A stretch of 64,000 bases of DNA from Platynereis dumerilii (GCA_026936325.1 JAPTHN010000004.1:46093289-46157288), one strand, 5' to 3'. Positions 23,101 to 36,800 are shown, counted from the first letter of the stretch. Notes: a model not told the origin generated them from the letters alone. Program-made: numbers and translations.

Positions 23101-25175
23101 TTTTTAAATGGAATAGCCCTAAATGTGAAATGTTGAAAAAAATATTGAAATTGATATATTTTGGCGACAATAAAATATCAGGTATAAGGGAAAATGTTGA
23201 AAACTTACATTGGAAAAAATTTTTAAAGTAATATTGGAAGATTCCTTCAGTTACAAAGCTTCGCAAAAGTCTCCCGTGGTAAATTTCAGACCCTAAGAAT
23301 AATATAAAGAAAAAACACAATGATAAAGAGATAAAGTACTAATGGTTGATTCAAGAAGATAATTCAGATCTTTTGAAATTTTATTTTTAAGAAGTTTCTG
23401 TTTTCATATTGATATTGAATATTATATCTCGTAAAAATGTATGTGCCCACATTCCAGGTACCTGTGTCGTATGGAGGAAATGAGACAGTCTCTGCGAATC
23501 ATCCTCCAATGTCTGAATGAGATGCCAACCGGAGAAATTAAGGTCGATGACCACAAGGTGGCGCCACCAAAGAGGGCTGAGATGAAGGTCTGTATCGTGA
23601 GGGCTGCTATATTGCCATTATTATATTGTTCAACTTTGTGTCTGTTTTTGCTGCTGGTCTTAATAGAAATATGTTTGCTTATTTTTGTCGACATATCTTC
23701 CCATGATATTTGTCTCTGTCATAGTTTCAACCTGTCAGTCTCAGATTGTTTATTTTACCTTTAAGTAAATGTCTTATTAATTTATCTGGCTTGCATTCAT
23801 AAATAGTTACGTATTTATTGCAATAGAGAAGTTTTTCCTTATTTTCCCCCATGCAGACACGTTTAGTGTCTGTTCTATGAGTTCAGTCTTTCAAATTCCA
23901 ACAATTCTGTTAAGCTAAAAAGTTACAATTTTGAATTAATTATTACTTGACTAAGTGCGCTTCTTTGACATCAGGAATTAAAATTTTTTTTTTATGTTTC
24001 TCAAAATTTCTCTCCTTTATTCCTACAGGAGTCTATGGAATCCCTTATCCACCACTTCAAGCTCTACTCAGAAGGTTATCAAGTTCCCCCTGGTTCTACA
24101 TACACAGCTATTGAGGCACCCAAGGTAATATTAAAAAATATATAATAAAATTTGATATATATTTAAGTATTTCAATTCACTCAATTTCTTGTATGTATCT
24201 GGTCTGGGCTATCTCAGGTAGTAGGGCAGACTGGGCAGTACTAGGTGAGTGATTGGAACCTGACACCTTATAAGTATTATTTTAAATTTTATCATTTGTG
24301 TTTCTCTATAGGGTGAGTTTGGAGTTTACCTCATCTCTGACGGAACCAACAAACCATACAGATGCAAGATCAAGGCTCCTGGATTCGCTCATTTGGTGAG
24401 GGCTTTTGACGATGTATCTGATAATATTAACATGTCATCTAAATTGAGGAATAGACACAAGACTCTTTTACTTATTTGCTCTTTTTGAAAATGCAGTTTT
24501 GAATTGAAAAACATTTATCGGAATGTTTCAGAAGTATTTTGGACTGTCGATGCCACCATTATTCTAGCTATCTCTACTTTTGTTTTCGGGTCTTGATTAA
24601 ATTAATTTTAGTGTAGCTGAGCACAAAGGGGGACCTAATGCCATTGACATATAATTGCACTAACTCCCTTTTTGCGCTTAGCTGTCTATTTGTTGAATCT
24701 GTCTTATATGAAATAGGCCTATTTGAATTCTAACTTAAAAGTGTACTTAATTTGTTTCAGTTTATGCCATTACCACTTCTTGGGAAATGTTAAGCATTGA
24801 AATGACACATTTCTTTTTGTTCCAGGCTGGTCTAGAGAAACTTTCCAAGGGCCACATGTTGGCTGATGTTGTCGCTATTATTGGTAAGGAGAGGAACTTG
24901 AATCTTCTGTATAAACTTTGTTGATTATTATTGGATTATCTGATAATTATAAAGAATTAGCTCCTTGACTGTCCATGTAATTGCAGGTTTAGACTTCTTT
25001 CATAACTTTCCTATATGTAAGGATACTGAATGAAATTCAATTAATCCACATTCCACTACTGTAGTTATCACACTTATTACAAAAAATTGTCTCTTGTTGT
25101 TAATAAACTCAATAACTTGTATTGTCTGCCTTTTCAGGAACCATTGATGTTGTGTTTGGAGAGGTCGATCGCTAA
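17143..25175 (+). CDS. NDUFS2: NADH dehydrogenase (ubiquinone) iron-sulfur protein 2, 49-kDa subunit of complex I
   Basis: Core subunit of mitochondrial complex I that helps form the ubiquinone-reduction site. Thirteen exons: 17143-17231, 17952-18061, 18637-18827, 19207-19327, 19698-19810, 21154-21228, 21674-21837, 22555-22674, 23458-23587, 24029-24124, 24312-24395, 24826-24883 and 25138-25175. They sum to 1389 nt, 462 residues plus stop; the human protein has 463. All introns are GT-AG with consistent phases. Residues 1 to about 30 are a basic mitochondrial presequence. [11 protein letters not shown] (82-92) carries the quinone-site histidine (His91, bovine His59) and [11 protein letters not shown] the tyrosine (Tyr140, bovine Tyr108). 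Arg117 in GLLHR matches the arginine that NDUFAF7 methylates. The protein ends FGEVDR as in the family. It appears intact. Introns carry SINEs and a MITE. Confidence 0.99.
19811..21153. other. NDUFS2 intron 5
   Basis: The longest NDUFS2 intron. It contains open frames without splice or homology support, for example at 20620-21110. Nothing else was recognised. Confidence 0.4.
21349..21550 (+). mobile_element. tRNA-derived SINE, family 1, full length
   Basis: The best forward copy: AGTTAGCTCAGTGGTAAAGTG (A box), GATCGAATCCAGC (B box), a TTTCAATCATCC body and the tail ATCCATCCATCC. It lies in NDUFS2 intron 6. Confidence 0.85.
22126..22240 (+). mobile_element. SINE family 2, 3' fragment
   Basis: TCATCAACCAAGCC, GGACTGGGCTTAGAAG and a TCTATCTGTCTATT tail match the 3' end of family 2. 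It lies in NDUFS2 intron 7. Confidence 0.65.
22777..23120. mobile_element. AGGGCTATTCC MITE in NDUFS2 intron 8
   Basis: A 344-bp element with long inverted ends: AGGGCTATTCCATTTAAAAA at the left, its near-complement TTTTTAAATGGAATAGCCCT at the right, each followed by ACCTGGGGGTGGGG-type G runs. Internal C homopolymers of 14-19 nt occur (22831-22844, 22870-22888). Confidence 0.85.
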
Positions 25176-25257
25176 ATATCTTTTACAAATTACAACCAGA
25201 CAGCCGACAGATAGCCATCGTGAAGAGATGATTAAGACGCCAGAAATAAGATCTTGA

Positions 25258-25367
25258 AATAAATATTTCACCAATCATGAAATGGAAAGTTGAAATTCAA
25301 ATTTGATATGTATTGTTGTTTGTTGTGATAACAGCAATTTACTGAACCATGATGAAATGTTAATAAA
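25258..25367 (+). terminator. NDUFS2 poly(A) signals
   Basis: AATAAA at 25258-25263 and 25362-25367, 80-190 nt after the stop codon. Either or both could define the 3' end. Confidence 0.7.
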
Positions 25368-25375
25368 CTATAAGT

Positions 25376-27804
25376 TATAGAATTTGGCGCCTTTTGTTTA
25401 ATTCTTGGAACTTGAAAGAGTGGAGATTATGGAGAAAAAGGTGTCCTTGCTTAATGGTTAAAGCTTTATTTGAAAAAGTCTTGTATTTTGGTCTGAATTT
25501 GTGTGTTTTCTTGGGACCGCATTGCTTTGAATGTTTTGTTTGTGTCTGTTACTTGGCAAACTCAAATCCTATGCGAGATCTGTTTGGGTGCAAATAATGT
25601 GCTCTTCTATTTGTGTTTTTAAACACAAGGTCAAAGTGTTCTAGGCGTACCGATTCAAGATGGAAGAACTTCAATGTTGCATCATGTTGGTCAGGCGTGG
25701 TCAGGCTTATCTTAAGTTGGTGCTTTATTCAGCCACATGATATGGAATGTGAATTTGTGCGATTATGTCAACTTCTCATTATTGTCTACTTGGTGACAGG
25801 CTTGTTGGTTGGTGCTCCGTCACTCAAACCGAAAGTTGTGCAAGTTTTGAGACATAAATCATTAAAAATTGTTTTAACTTATCGCATTCAAACTCCTCAC
25901 TTTCGTCTTAGGCTCGGTGCACTGATTTGAAGAGATCAGACAAAAAATTAATGAGATATTTCATTGATTTCCAAAAGGGTTTAAGTTATATTTTTGTAAA
26001 ATTGTGATTGCTCAAATGGACCTCTAGAAAGGAAGTTGAGTACAGTTGGTGGCGCTGCGGTCAGAGTTTGATTCTATTTCTGAGCAGTGATTCTGAGGGT
26101 TTTTGTAACAATTTTCAAACGACCATTCAAAATCTTTGAAACAAGTTATGTTCTGTATCTTTAGTACTCATTTGGTACATAAATTCAGGCATAATATAGG
26201 TGTTTTTACAAAATTTATTTCCTCAAAATAGTACATTGGGTAGACCAGCATAACATCTTCAAAATCAATGTAAAACCAAGAATTAAACCAAATTGAATTT
26301 CTGGTATGTCAATTAGGCCTACATAAGCACAGTCCAAGTTCATTGTACAAAAGGTAGTAAATTGTCTAGAAAAGTTAAGTGGGTTATGGCACATAAGTAA
26401 ATGCGAGGTAAAAGAACTAAAAAATAAGTGCTGGTAAGTAGGGAAAATAATTTTTTTTATAACAATGAGCCGGTTTTACATACAATTTCTACACACTTTT
26501 TTCAAGATTTTCCCATCAATAGCTGCATAAATTTATTCATAAATTATTAAACTAATTTACTAATGATTACTAACCATCACAATTTCAAAAAAAGTAATAT
26601 TGCACAATAGGGTACAGCAGTAAGATATGATAAAGATGGTGATACATTCACTTCAGTATAAATTGAATTTGGTTGGAAGTGAAGCCCCTAAGAAACTTCA
26701 ATATGTGAATATATACACAAAAGGTCTAATTGTCTATGGTCACAGAAAGAGATTGTCTCGAAGGTAAAATATACAATTATGACATAAAGTACAAAAACTG
26801 ATATTTATTATTGAACAAGAATCAGAGGATTCAATGTCTGCGAGAGAGGGACGGTGTGCTACATAGAGCTCTTCCTCTGGGATTTCTGAGAAATTACCAA
26901 TCTCCACATTTGAACGACCAAATCTCAACTTCCATAATCAGGCCTGTATATAATTTAGCATGTATCGGTAAAGCTGCATGCATACAGCTGATCTTATATG
27001 ATCAGATTCACATTATGAAATTCAGGAACATCATACAGAGATAAGTTGCATATGGATTTATACAAGGGTAACCAGATTAGGAAAGCTCCACATTAGCTAT
27101 GATGATATGCGTTAAGTTTCATCTATGATATGTTTGGGATATATACATGATACAAGCAAAATGTTATACTGTGTAGTGGATTTCTGTACAATGGAAATAT
27201 TGAATACCCGGGTAGTGACAATAACATCACAAGTGCATATATATCTGCACAAAAAATTAATAACTCGATAACATGTCATCTTTACATATCGTATGTACAA
27301 TAACATAAATTGAAGTAACAATTATAATCAATCATAGATTGTACATTCTTCATATAACATCTATATAAATTTGTTTTATTTTTATATAATTTCAATGCAG
27401 AACGCCCTGTGCTGTAAAAAAGTCTCTAACTGAAGTTTGAGTCATTACAACAATTTGCAAGGAAGGTTGCTCAGTGATCGCACATCACAATTTAGTGTAA
27501 GATCAGATTACCACGGTGTTGACTGTATCTCATAATATCTTATAATATCAGATAAATATCCAGGGTTCATGTACGGTTAGATCAATAATTTAAAGTTCCA
27601 TGATCAGCAATGTTCACCATTTTTCATTTCATATCATTCTTAGGAGTCTTTCGAGGACCAATTTAATTGTCCAAGATAAATATTCTAGGTTAGGAATCAT
27701 TAATTTATGATTCCATGGATGTTTTAACCATTTTCAGCTCCTGACAAACCCTGAATATCACGACAAATCATATTTCAAATTGGCACATGTGAAATTTAAC
27801 GAGG
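25376..27804. other. Space between convergent NDUFS2 and lectin receptor genes
   Basis: No exon recognised. The right part (about 26.2-27.8 kb) is very AT-rich and probably includes the 3' UTR of the minus-strand receptor; minus-strand AATAAA-like words occur near 26806 and 27370. Open frames at 25394-25930 have no family match or splice context. Confidence 0.4.
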
Positions 27805-30800
27805 TCAGTAATTGAAGCCGCCATTTGCATGATTCCGCCGATGCTTGTTCGACTGAGCATAAACTGCATCACTTTTTGCAGAATGACTCGTCATGCCATA
27901 AAAGGAATATGAAGGGTCTGATGAGACTTGAGCAGATTCTGCCATATCATTACTCAAATTACTCGTTTGACGTCCGAGTGTGCTATAAGCTGGTTCCACG
28001 TCTTCAACAATGGGTGACAGAGCGGCTCCATGGTTAATAGTTCCGGAATATGTGTTAGTGCTCGGTGAGCCTTCGTCTGAACTTTCTTCGATGTGTTGGC
28101 CATAATCGGGCTTATTCTTTTGTCTTCTGTTGAGTTACGCATGAAATGAAAGAGAATATCAATGTCATTCACTAATTCACTAATATATGTAATTTATAAT
28201 GAAATCATATTACACAACATTCTTTTGGGTTAATCAGTTTCTAAACGGCTAGGGATACTGCTTTGCATTTTCACAACTTGAAGGAGAGAGAATCTGATGG
28301 GATATTTAGGAGCTCTAGAACTTTAATACGTTTTTGTGTATCAACACGACTTTCAATAAATATTTGTTTCCTTCTTTCTTTCTTTCTAGAGAAAATTAAA
28401 TCAAACTATAATATTATATATATTAACATGAAAAATATACCAACAATTTTGGCTGCTTGTGTTGAGCAAATGAGGTTGCGAACACACTGTACTATATGAA
28501 AGAATGCACTTTTTTTTTCTTTAAAAGTTTTTCCTTTTTGCTTACCTCCAAGCTATAATAGCGACAAGAAGGATGAGAAGAAAAGCGAAACCAACTAATC
28601 CAGCCACGATTCCTGCGATCATTTTGTTTCTGAACGAGGGATCAGAAAATGCGTTTTTGTCTGAAAAAAAAAATATAAAGAATAATCAGTTGCAAGATAT
28701 TCATAAAATTTATTGATAATGATATCCACAGTGATCCTCCAATTTTAAAAACTAGCATGGCATTTACATTTGTTTTTTTTTAAGCTGTTGGTTACAAAGT
28801 TGTCAAAACTAACTTGTCTTGCTTATTTCTTAAATTATCTTTTGTAACATTATGGTTCGAAGATTTCATTTCTCAGATCATTTACAAACGGGAAACTGAA
28901 ATTTGCTATGTGAATAACGCCATATAGTGAATACCCTTCGACTTTGTTCAACAAAAGCTCATGAATGACATTAGCATATCTCACTGACTCAGAGAAGACA
29001 CTTTTTTCAAATTCATTAAATTCATTAGGTAAAAAGATTGATGAAATCACTATAGGCTACTTACTGAGAGGTGCTGGGTCGATTGCATTTTCATTGCGGG
29101 TGGGCCTGATTGTAGGAGTGGTCTGTACAAAAGGAGTGGGGGAAGGGGTGGGTGCGGGGGCACCAGAAGGGACGGGTGCGGGTGTAAAGAGAGGGAATCT
29201 TTGGGTTGAAACTTGTGCTGGGGGCGCGGGAGTCTTGACTGGCCTGATAATCGGAGGGGCAGTTGAGGGATCTGTCTGTGGGACGAGTATTCCAGTCGGA
29301 GTTGTCATTTCTGTTCGGCCCGGTGGGCGGGTTACGGGTGGAGTCGATTGCTCGCGGGGAGGGCGAGTGACTGGAGGTGTAGCGGGTGGAGTAAAGGTGT
29401 AAGGTGGAGTGGCGGGTGGAGTGAAAGTATTAAATGGTGGTGGGGTAAAAATTAATGGAGTTGCAGGTGATGTCACCGGTCTAAAAGGGGGTAACGTCCG
29501 TGGGCGAGTGGGTAAGTTGGTCACGACCGCGGGAGTGGGCGCTCGGGTTGCAGGCCTGGTGGGTACTGGGGTGGGTGGAGGGGTGGGTCTTGGAGTGGAT
29601 GGTGGAGTGGGAGGTGTTGTGGGAGCTGCCGTAAATGTTTGATATCCTGAAATAAAAAAATTATGCAGAGCTCTATGAAAATCGTTAGCTCAGATAATTG
29701 TGACAGTAACAACTCAAATAGAAAAAACCAACAATGTACATTTATTTATTATGTTTGGATTTTGTATACCGCTAGAACTTTATGTGAAGTTGAAAATCAT
29801 CAAAATATACACAGCAAATAGCAGTTTCTAGAGAGGTCACAAGTTCACAACTGTTATCGGTTGGACCTGAACCATCTACAAATCTTATAGATCTGTTTCG
29901 GTTAATTTTGATTGGTGTACACATTTGAATTGCTTCTCAAATGGACCATTAGCTAAAATTTCTGATATTTTTTCACAGGAATTTGAGAGTGGTGTTATCT
30001 TTAGAACCTCCAATTATCATTTTTCGTCACTCAGTACTTACTTCCATAACAGAGTGCTCTGGCTCTAGTGTTGTCACATAAAACACTGACCCAGCCTCTG
30101 CCTGCTATCCATTGAGCACACAGGTAGTCTCTTCCTTGTGGCTGATCTGGAGCCCAATGTGTGTATGTTATTTCTCGACCTGTATCTGTAAGACAAGAAA
30201 AATTTGCATTAAAGATTGTGATTTTGTGATAACGGGGGGAGGGGACTTAACGACAAACTTGTTTTTCATAACATTTCGGTAACATTTCTAAAAGTACGAG
30301 ACATACTTTAATTCCATTTCAATGTGGTGAACAAACATTTTTAATCACAAAAAATCCATAGCCCCCTCCAAGTATAATCTGTCAGCACCTAACTAAGTTA
30401 TATTTGTTTGCTCGCATAGTTATGTACATTTCAAGGATATAATGACCCCATTTCAGACTGCGACTGCATTGAGTTATATTTTATGGAACAAAATCACTCC
30501 GACGAATCACTGGGAATATTAGGATCTAGTATAGTACCAGTCAGTGATGTAGTTGAGGACGGGACATCCGAGACCGAGACATTGTAATGAACCTCTGAGA
30601 CCGAGGCCGAGACCATCAAAATGTCGCCTCGAGGTCTGCCTGGAGGACGAGGCTGGTCCGGAGGCCTCCAACACAGGCCCAAGGACACCCTAGACTGAGG
30701 CAAGGCCAAGGATTTAGCATCAGAGACAGAGCCAAGGCTGAGGTCATCAAAATTAATCCCGAGGCCGGCATCTAGGACAAGGCCGGCCTCAAGACCTCCA

Positions 30801-33800
30801 ACACTGGTACCAGTTATTAAATCACTTACTTCTCCAGTTCCATTTCTGCATGGTGGACCCTATCCACATGGATCTTCCCAAGGCGGCTGATGCTATCTTT
30901 TCCATGTATTCTCCGTTGTAAAGATACGCGAGGTCTCCGGATTCTTCTAAGCAGAGATTCCGAGACTCGTACCATGATCTGTCTATTGGTTTTGCTATCA
31001 TTTGCTCACCTGTAATACATTTATAAATTTGGATTACTATGACAGACAGACAAATTCTTTATTGACCTTTACAAAATACATCCATCCCTATATGGGTTGA
31101 GTCACCAAATTCATTTTAACAAACTTTCTAAAAATTAGAATTAAGTGGTAAATAGAGAAATTTTATAATAACATAGAGTAGTATAACAAAATTATTATAG
31201 AGATACTTCAGCAGACCTACATTAATTTATTGGGAATAATCAGAAATATTAAAAATCAACTTTATCAATCAGCGTTCACTTACCTATCCGACAAATAAAT
31301 GGTAGACTTTCTTTGCACATCTTCCTATCTGGTTGTCTTTTTGTATGATTGTAATATACGCATAGTTGGTCTAAGCCTCCTGAAAGAAAATACAACAGGA
31401 AAGAAAATTTAAAACCCACTGGATAAGATAGATATGGCAAGTGCAGCCCTCTAAGTTCTAAGCCCAATTCTGGGTGCTCACGAGGGTTGATTGATTAGAT
31501 GGGAGAGAGAGTGGGATTCCTCAACATGTTACACATTTACCCCGTGTGAGGGATCTTTTACTTGCCATGTACAGACACAGATACAAGGGGCCGCCAATTT
31601 GACAACTCATGATCTCATCCGAACGACAGCTGGCAAATTTTTGCCCATCAAGGTCCCCACCAAGGGCTTGAAGCCATGCAGGCAAAGACCTTCAGTGGAG
31701 CAGGCTTCAACCATAACCACTCAGAAGAATAATTTAACTCAGATATTACAGGTGGCTTATGGCCAATTTTCGCAAAATTAACAAATGTCTATAAAATATC
31801 TAGCCTTTAATGAACATGCAAACCTTTTTCATCTATAATGGTGCTAACATTCAACTTTAAGTTTAAACATTTGAAGAAAAAGGGGTTGATAATTGAGGGC
31901 CCATTTTCAGATTTATGACTGGGTGGTTGGGAATTTTGCTGGAGAGAGTACATATTTTTTTAATGCATTTCAGCGGGGGGGGGGGGTACTAATTTCCTTC
32001 AAATTGTTTTGGGGGGTATAATGTTGATGCAAGGGAAAACATAAAACATGCACAGACCAAGTTCACCCCCCGCGCAGGAGGGGGGTGGTACTCAAAAATC
32101 TGCATGAAACCTTAGGGGGTATCAATTTTTTTTGGCAACTTCCAACAAAACTCCCACTCATGGCACCCATTTATAAATTCTGAACGGTCCCATAAAACAT
32201 TTCATACTTTACCTTCAGTATAGGGTGAGACTGCATTTGACTGTACATAATGTTGAAGATCTGTTATAGAGCCTTGTGCGTTTAACCAATAGAATCTCCC
32301 CATACGCACGTCGGGAGAACCCATCAGGCGAAACATGTGGTCTGTGGCTGGCTCAGCGGGTTGGAGGGCATTACACGTACAGGCGTATTCTGAACCTGAT
32401 CGGTCCACCTGAAAAGTAGAAAAGAACTCAATAGAATGTCATAAATTGTAGACATATATATTTTTAGGCTTTTTGCTTTGCTTGAAAAAATGTGTCGGCA
32501 CCGCGAAAATGTATTATTATGTACAGATCCTCAAAAAGAATAGATTATAATATACAGATCCTTCTAGAGAATGTATTATAATGTACAGATCCTCCTGGAT
32601 TATGATCGGCAGTTCCTCCTTAGGAATGGATTACATTGTACAAACCCTGCTAGAGAATCAATTATAATGTACAGATCCTCCTAGGGTATGGATTATAATT
32701 AATCTACAAATTTTCCTAGATAATGGATTACTAAGTACAGATCCTCCTTGAGAAATGGACTGTAATGTACAGATCCTCCTAGATATTGGACTATAATCTG
32801 CACATCATCCAAGGGAATGGATTATAACATACAGATCCTCCTAGAGAAGGATTATAATCTACAGATCCTCCTGGAGAATGGACGAATTATATAAAATTGT
32901 AATGTACACATCCTGCAAGAGATTGGATTGTAATGTACAGATCCTCCTAGGGAATGTATTATAATCTACAAATTTTCCTTGATAATGGATTACAAATTAC
33001 AGATCCTCCTTTAGAATGGATTATAATCTACAGACCATCCTAGAGAATGGACTATAATTTACATTGTACATATCCTCAAGGATATTGGAATATGAGCTAC
33101 AGATAATCCTGGATAGATGGCTTTACATCCTGTATTTATGCACTTGGTAAATCAATTAGGACAGGAGGAGGAAATGGCAATGAGGCAAAGAATAATGAAT
33201 AATTGAAACAGCTTTCCAATATAGGCCCAGGTGATCTGGCAAGAGCTGGATTTTAACCCTGGATCCAGTGATTGGCAGACTAGGACACTACCACTAGACC
33301 AACCCCTCCCCCCTGCACTTCTTCAAGAGAATGGACTATAATGTACAGATTCCCCTAGAGAATGAATTAATACTGCAGCTCATCCTAGAGAATGGATTAT
33401 AATTTACAGATCATACCAGAGAATGGATTATATTGTACAGATCCTCCTAGAGAATGAATTATAATCTGCAGATCCTCCTAGAAAATAGATTATAATGTAC
33501 AGAATACTACAGATCCTCCTAGAGAATGGATTACAATCTGCAGATCATCCTAGATAATTGGTCAATAACGTTTTTTTGGAGGGCATTATGGGGTATTAAT
33601 CTGTTATGGCCAGAGGGCAGAAATCATTAACTTAATGCCCGAGCCGCCAGGCGAGGGCATTAAATGATTTCTGCCTGAGGGCCATAACTGATTAATACCC
33701 CATAATGCCCGACAACAAAATGTTATTATCATTATTATCATTTTGAATACAATCCATTTCCAAGAACATATTTACCTTTTTTTTTTATTCATTAACGCCC

Positions 33801-36800
33801 GCTCCGTTTTCGCGTTCTCACGCTCTTATTATTGAATCTAGAGCAAAACCGATTACATAACAGTATTCTCCTCTTCGTGGAGATAATTTTAGGCTTTTAA
33901 ATTTTTCAATTCTGAACATTTTTGGCTGTTTTAGCCCAAAAATATCAATAACATCAGCATGACGTCACTTCTGATGACGTCACAATACGCCAGGTGGCGT
34001 TTTTGCGGGCGTTAACGGCCATTAACGCCCGCGAACAGGGCGTTAATGGCCAGACAATGCCCTCTAAAATGATAATAATGGATTATAGTGTACAGATCCT
34101 CCTGGAGAATGAATTATAATCTGCAGATCCTCCTAGAGAATAGATTATAATGTACAGAATACTACAGATCCTCCTAGAGAATGGATTATAATCTGCAGAT
34201 CATCCTAGATAATGGATTGTAATGTACAGATCCTCCTGGAGAATGAACTATAATCTGCAGATCTTCCTAGCAAGTAGATTATTGTCTTCAGATCCTCAAC
34301 TCACTGCCCATGCCCCCACCCCATACGGCTAGGCCCACCTGGCTGATCCATGTAACATGTTATGCCATCAAAGACTTTTAACAGTCAAAGATAATTGGTA
34401 AAAAGATAATTATGATGATCTCACCTCATCTATACTTTCATAGTAGCATTTGTCGATATCTACACATGTTAATCGCTGCAATGTCGGACAAGCTCCTGAA
34501 ACAAAGAAACACAAAATATATATATTATACATTTACATTGCCATAATATGGTATATGGATTGATGGCTTTTTGTCCTGTATTTAGGCCACACATAATTGA
34601 TTCCTAGCTTCGCGGACCCGCCGACACAATAGATTTCCTGCCGACGAAAAAAAATAATTTTTTTTTTACATTATAAAAAACAAATTTTTCACCTTTTTTT
34701 TTTGTTCTACCGACCGACCCTAGAAAAAGTGCCTTGAGAGGATCCGAGAAGCTAAAGATCAATTATGTGTGGCCTTATGCATTTACTAGGCCCTTTAAAA
34801 TAGGATAGGCATGAATCATGGTAATGAGGCAAGGTGCACTCTTAGAACAGGCAGGGCTTTGGAGTCGGGTAGTAAGTGAACCAACTCTGACTCCCGACTC
34901 CTTTGGCTTTCTGAAAAGCGACTCTTGACTCCTTAGGTCTCTTGAATTATGACTCCGACACCACTTACCAACATTATTGCCCGCAAACATCAAATGATTG
35001 CCCAGTTTTCATAGGATTTTGTATGTGAATACTTGTTTAGGAAGTTTATTGTAAGTCTGGCATACTTTGTTATTGTATTTTTGTCAATTTTTTTAGGAGT
35101 CAGGATCACCTATTAAATTTTCGACTCGCGACTCCACCTGATTATCAAAGTTCGACTCTGACTCTGTCCAAAAACCTCAGACTCCACGACTCCGACTCAA
35201 GAAAGCTTGGGCACAGGAGGAAATATTGCCATAAAATGGGTTACCAGTGCTCTGAATTGAACCTGAAACTCTTACGTAGCAACCGGACATGTTACCATGG
35301 TGTACAAAGGCTGCTCATTGGCAGTCACCATAATATCGAATGGCAATCATGTCATTGTGATAACCTCTAGAAATGGTCGGAGCCCGGGATCGGAGCGGTG
35401 TTTGAACCAGTTACCAATGAGCATAGGGCAGATGTGCTGACTTTTGTGCTATGGAGCCACTTCATTTTTAAAATGTTTCATATGAATGACTCAGATATTC
35501 AGTAATACCTTTTGAAAGTAAAAATTCAAGATAGATAGATAGATAGATATGTTATGGTAAGTCAGGCCCTCTAAGCCCAGTTATGGATGCTCACGAGGGT
35601 TGATTGGTGAGATGGAAGAAAAAGCGGAATCCTCAACATGTTACACACGCATCCACTCATGTGAGGGATCGATCTTTTACTTGCCCAGTACTGACACTTG
35701 ACACTATGGTTCTCAAATTTAACAGCTCATCCCAGTGACATCCAGCTGGGATATTGCTCATGAAGCTGGGCGGCTGAGTGGTTTGGAAAAGATGCCTGCC
35801 TGCTCCGCTGAAGGTCTTTGCCTGTATGGGTTTGACTCCCGGTTTGGGAACCCGAAATTTCAGGGAACCTTCAACAGTAAAATCCCAGCTGGATGTCATT
35901 CAGATGAGACGTTAAATTGGCGGCCCCTTGTATCAGTGTCTGTGCTGGGCAAGTAAATGATCCCTCACATGGGATAAATGTGTGTAACATGTTGAGGACT
36001 ACCGCTCTATCTCCCATCTCATCAATCAACCCTCTTGAGCGCCCAAAACTGGGCTTAGAGGGTTGCACTTATCTATCTATTCTCTATTCACCATTTGATA
36101 TGCATAAAGGTGACTGTTGACATTTTTTGTTAGAATAACCTACTCCAACTTCATCTTGAAAAAAAAATCCCATTGTATCATTTTCTTGCTGAGAAAATCT
36201 CAAATTTATTATAGTGTGTACACAATTAACATAACATTTACAATTCCTCCATGGGAAAGTGAATTTCTTTTCAACATGAATAATGGGCTATTCATGGGGA
36301 ACACCCAGTAACTTGCAGTAAGGTGACTTCATGCTGTGACTACACTGAAAATGCATTAAATTAGTGGAATTGAATATGTTGCCTATAGTCTGCAGACTTC
36401 TACATTTTTGTTTTAACTTAAAATAAGAGCCTGACCAGACGATAGTTTTTATCCCGTCAAACTTTTTTTTCCTTCATGAAGCATCGACAAACAATTTTCT
36501 TGCATGCGGACAGGCGACAAACTTTTTCATTGCAATTTTGACGTAATGGTACCCTAGCTACATGTGGACGCAAAATTTTCATTTTATTTTCATGTGCTGA
36601 AAACATACTTTTTTTCAGTGTCAAGTGGGAAGCAATTTTTTTTTCACCAAATATCCATAGCCCTCCCCCCAACAAAAGATCATCTGGTCGGCCCCCAGTG
36701 AGAACTTGATATGGAATGAAGACAGAATAAGAGAAAAATTACAACCAAGTCAGCTATTTCATTTGGAAAGAATTGACGTCAATTGTCTTGTGGAACGAGG

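Larger units (their letters stand above)
32510..34290. repeat. Minisatellite filling a receptor intron
   Basis: Diverged tandem units of roughly 30 bp with consensus CAGATCCTCCTAGAGAATGG followed by ATTATAATGTA. They occupy most of the intron between receptor exons 34425-34495 and 32213-32408. The array is interrupted by a SINE (33111-33304) and a foldback element (about 33566-34075). Confidence 0.9.

Noticed and set aside
25394-25930. Small frames downstream of NDUFS2
   Set aside because: They lie just after the poly(A) signals, with no splice signals, family motif or codon pattern that I can support.
28965-29642. Long + strand glycine/valine-rich frames
   Set aside because: Shadow of the minus-strand Pro/Thr-rich stalk exon of the lectin receptor, which is supported by splice sites and phase.
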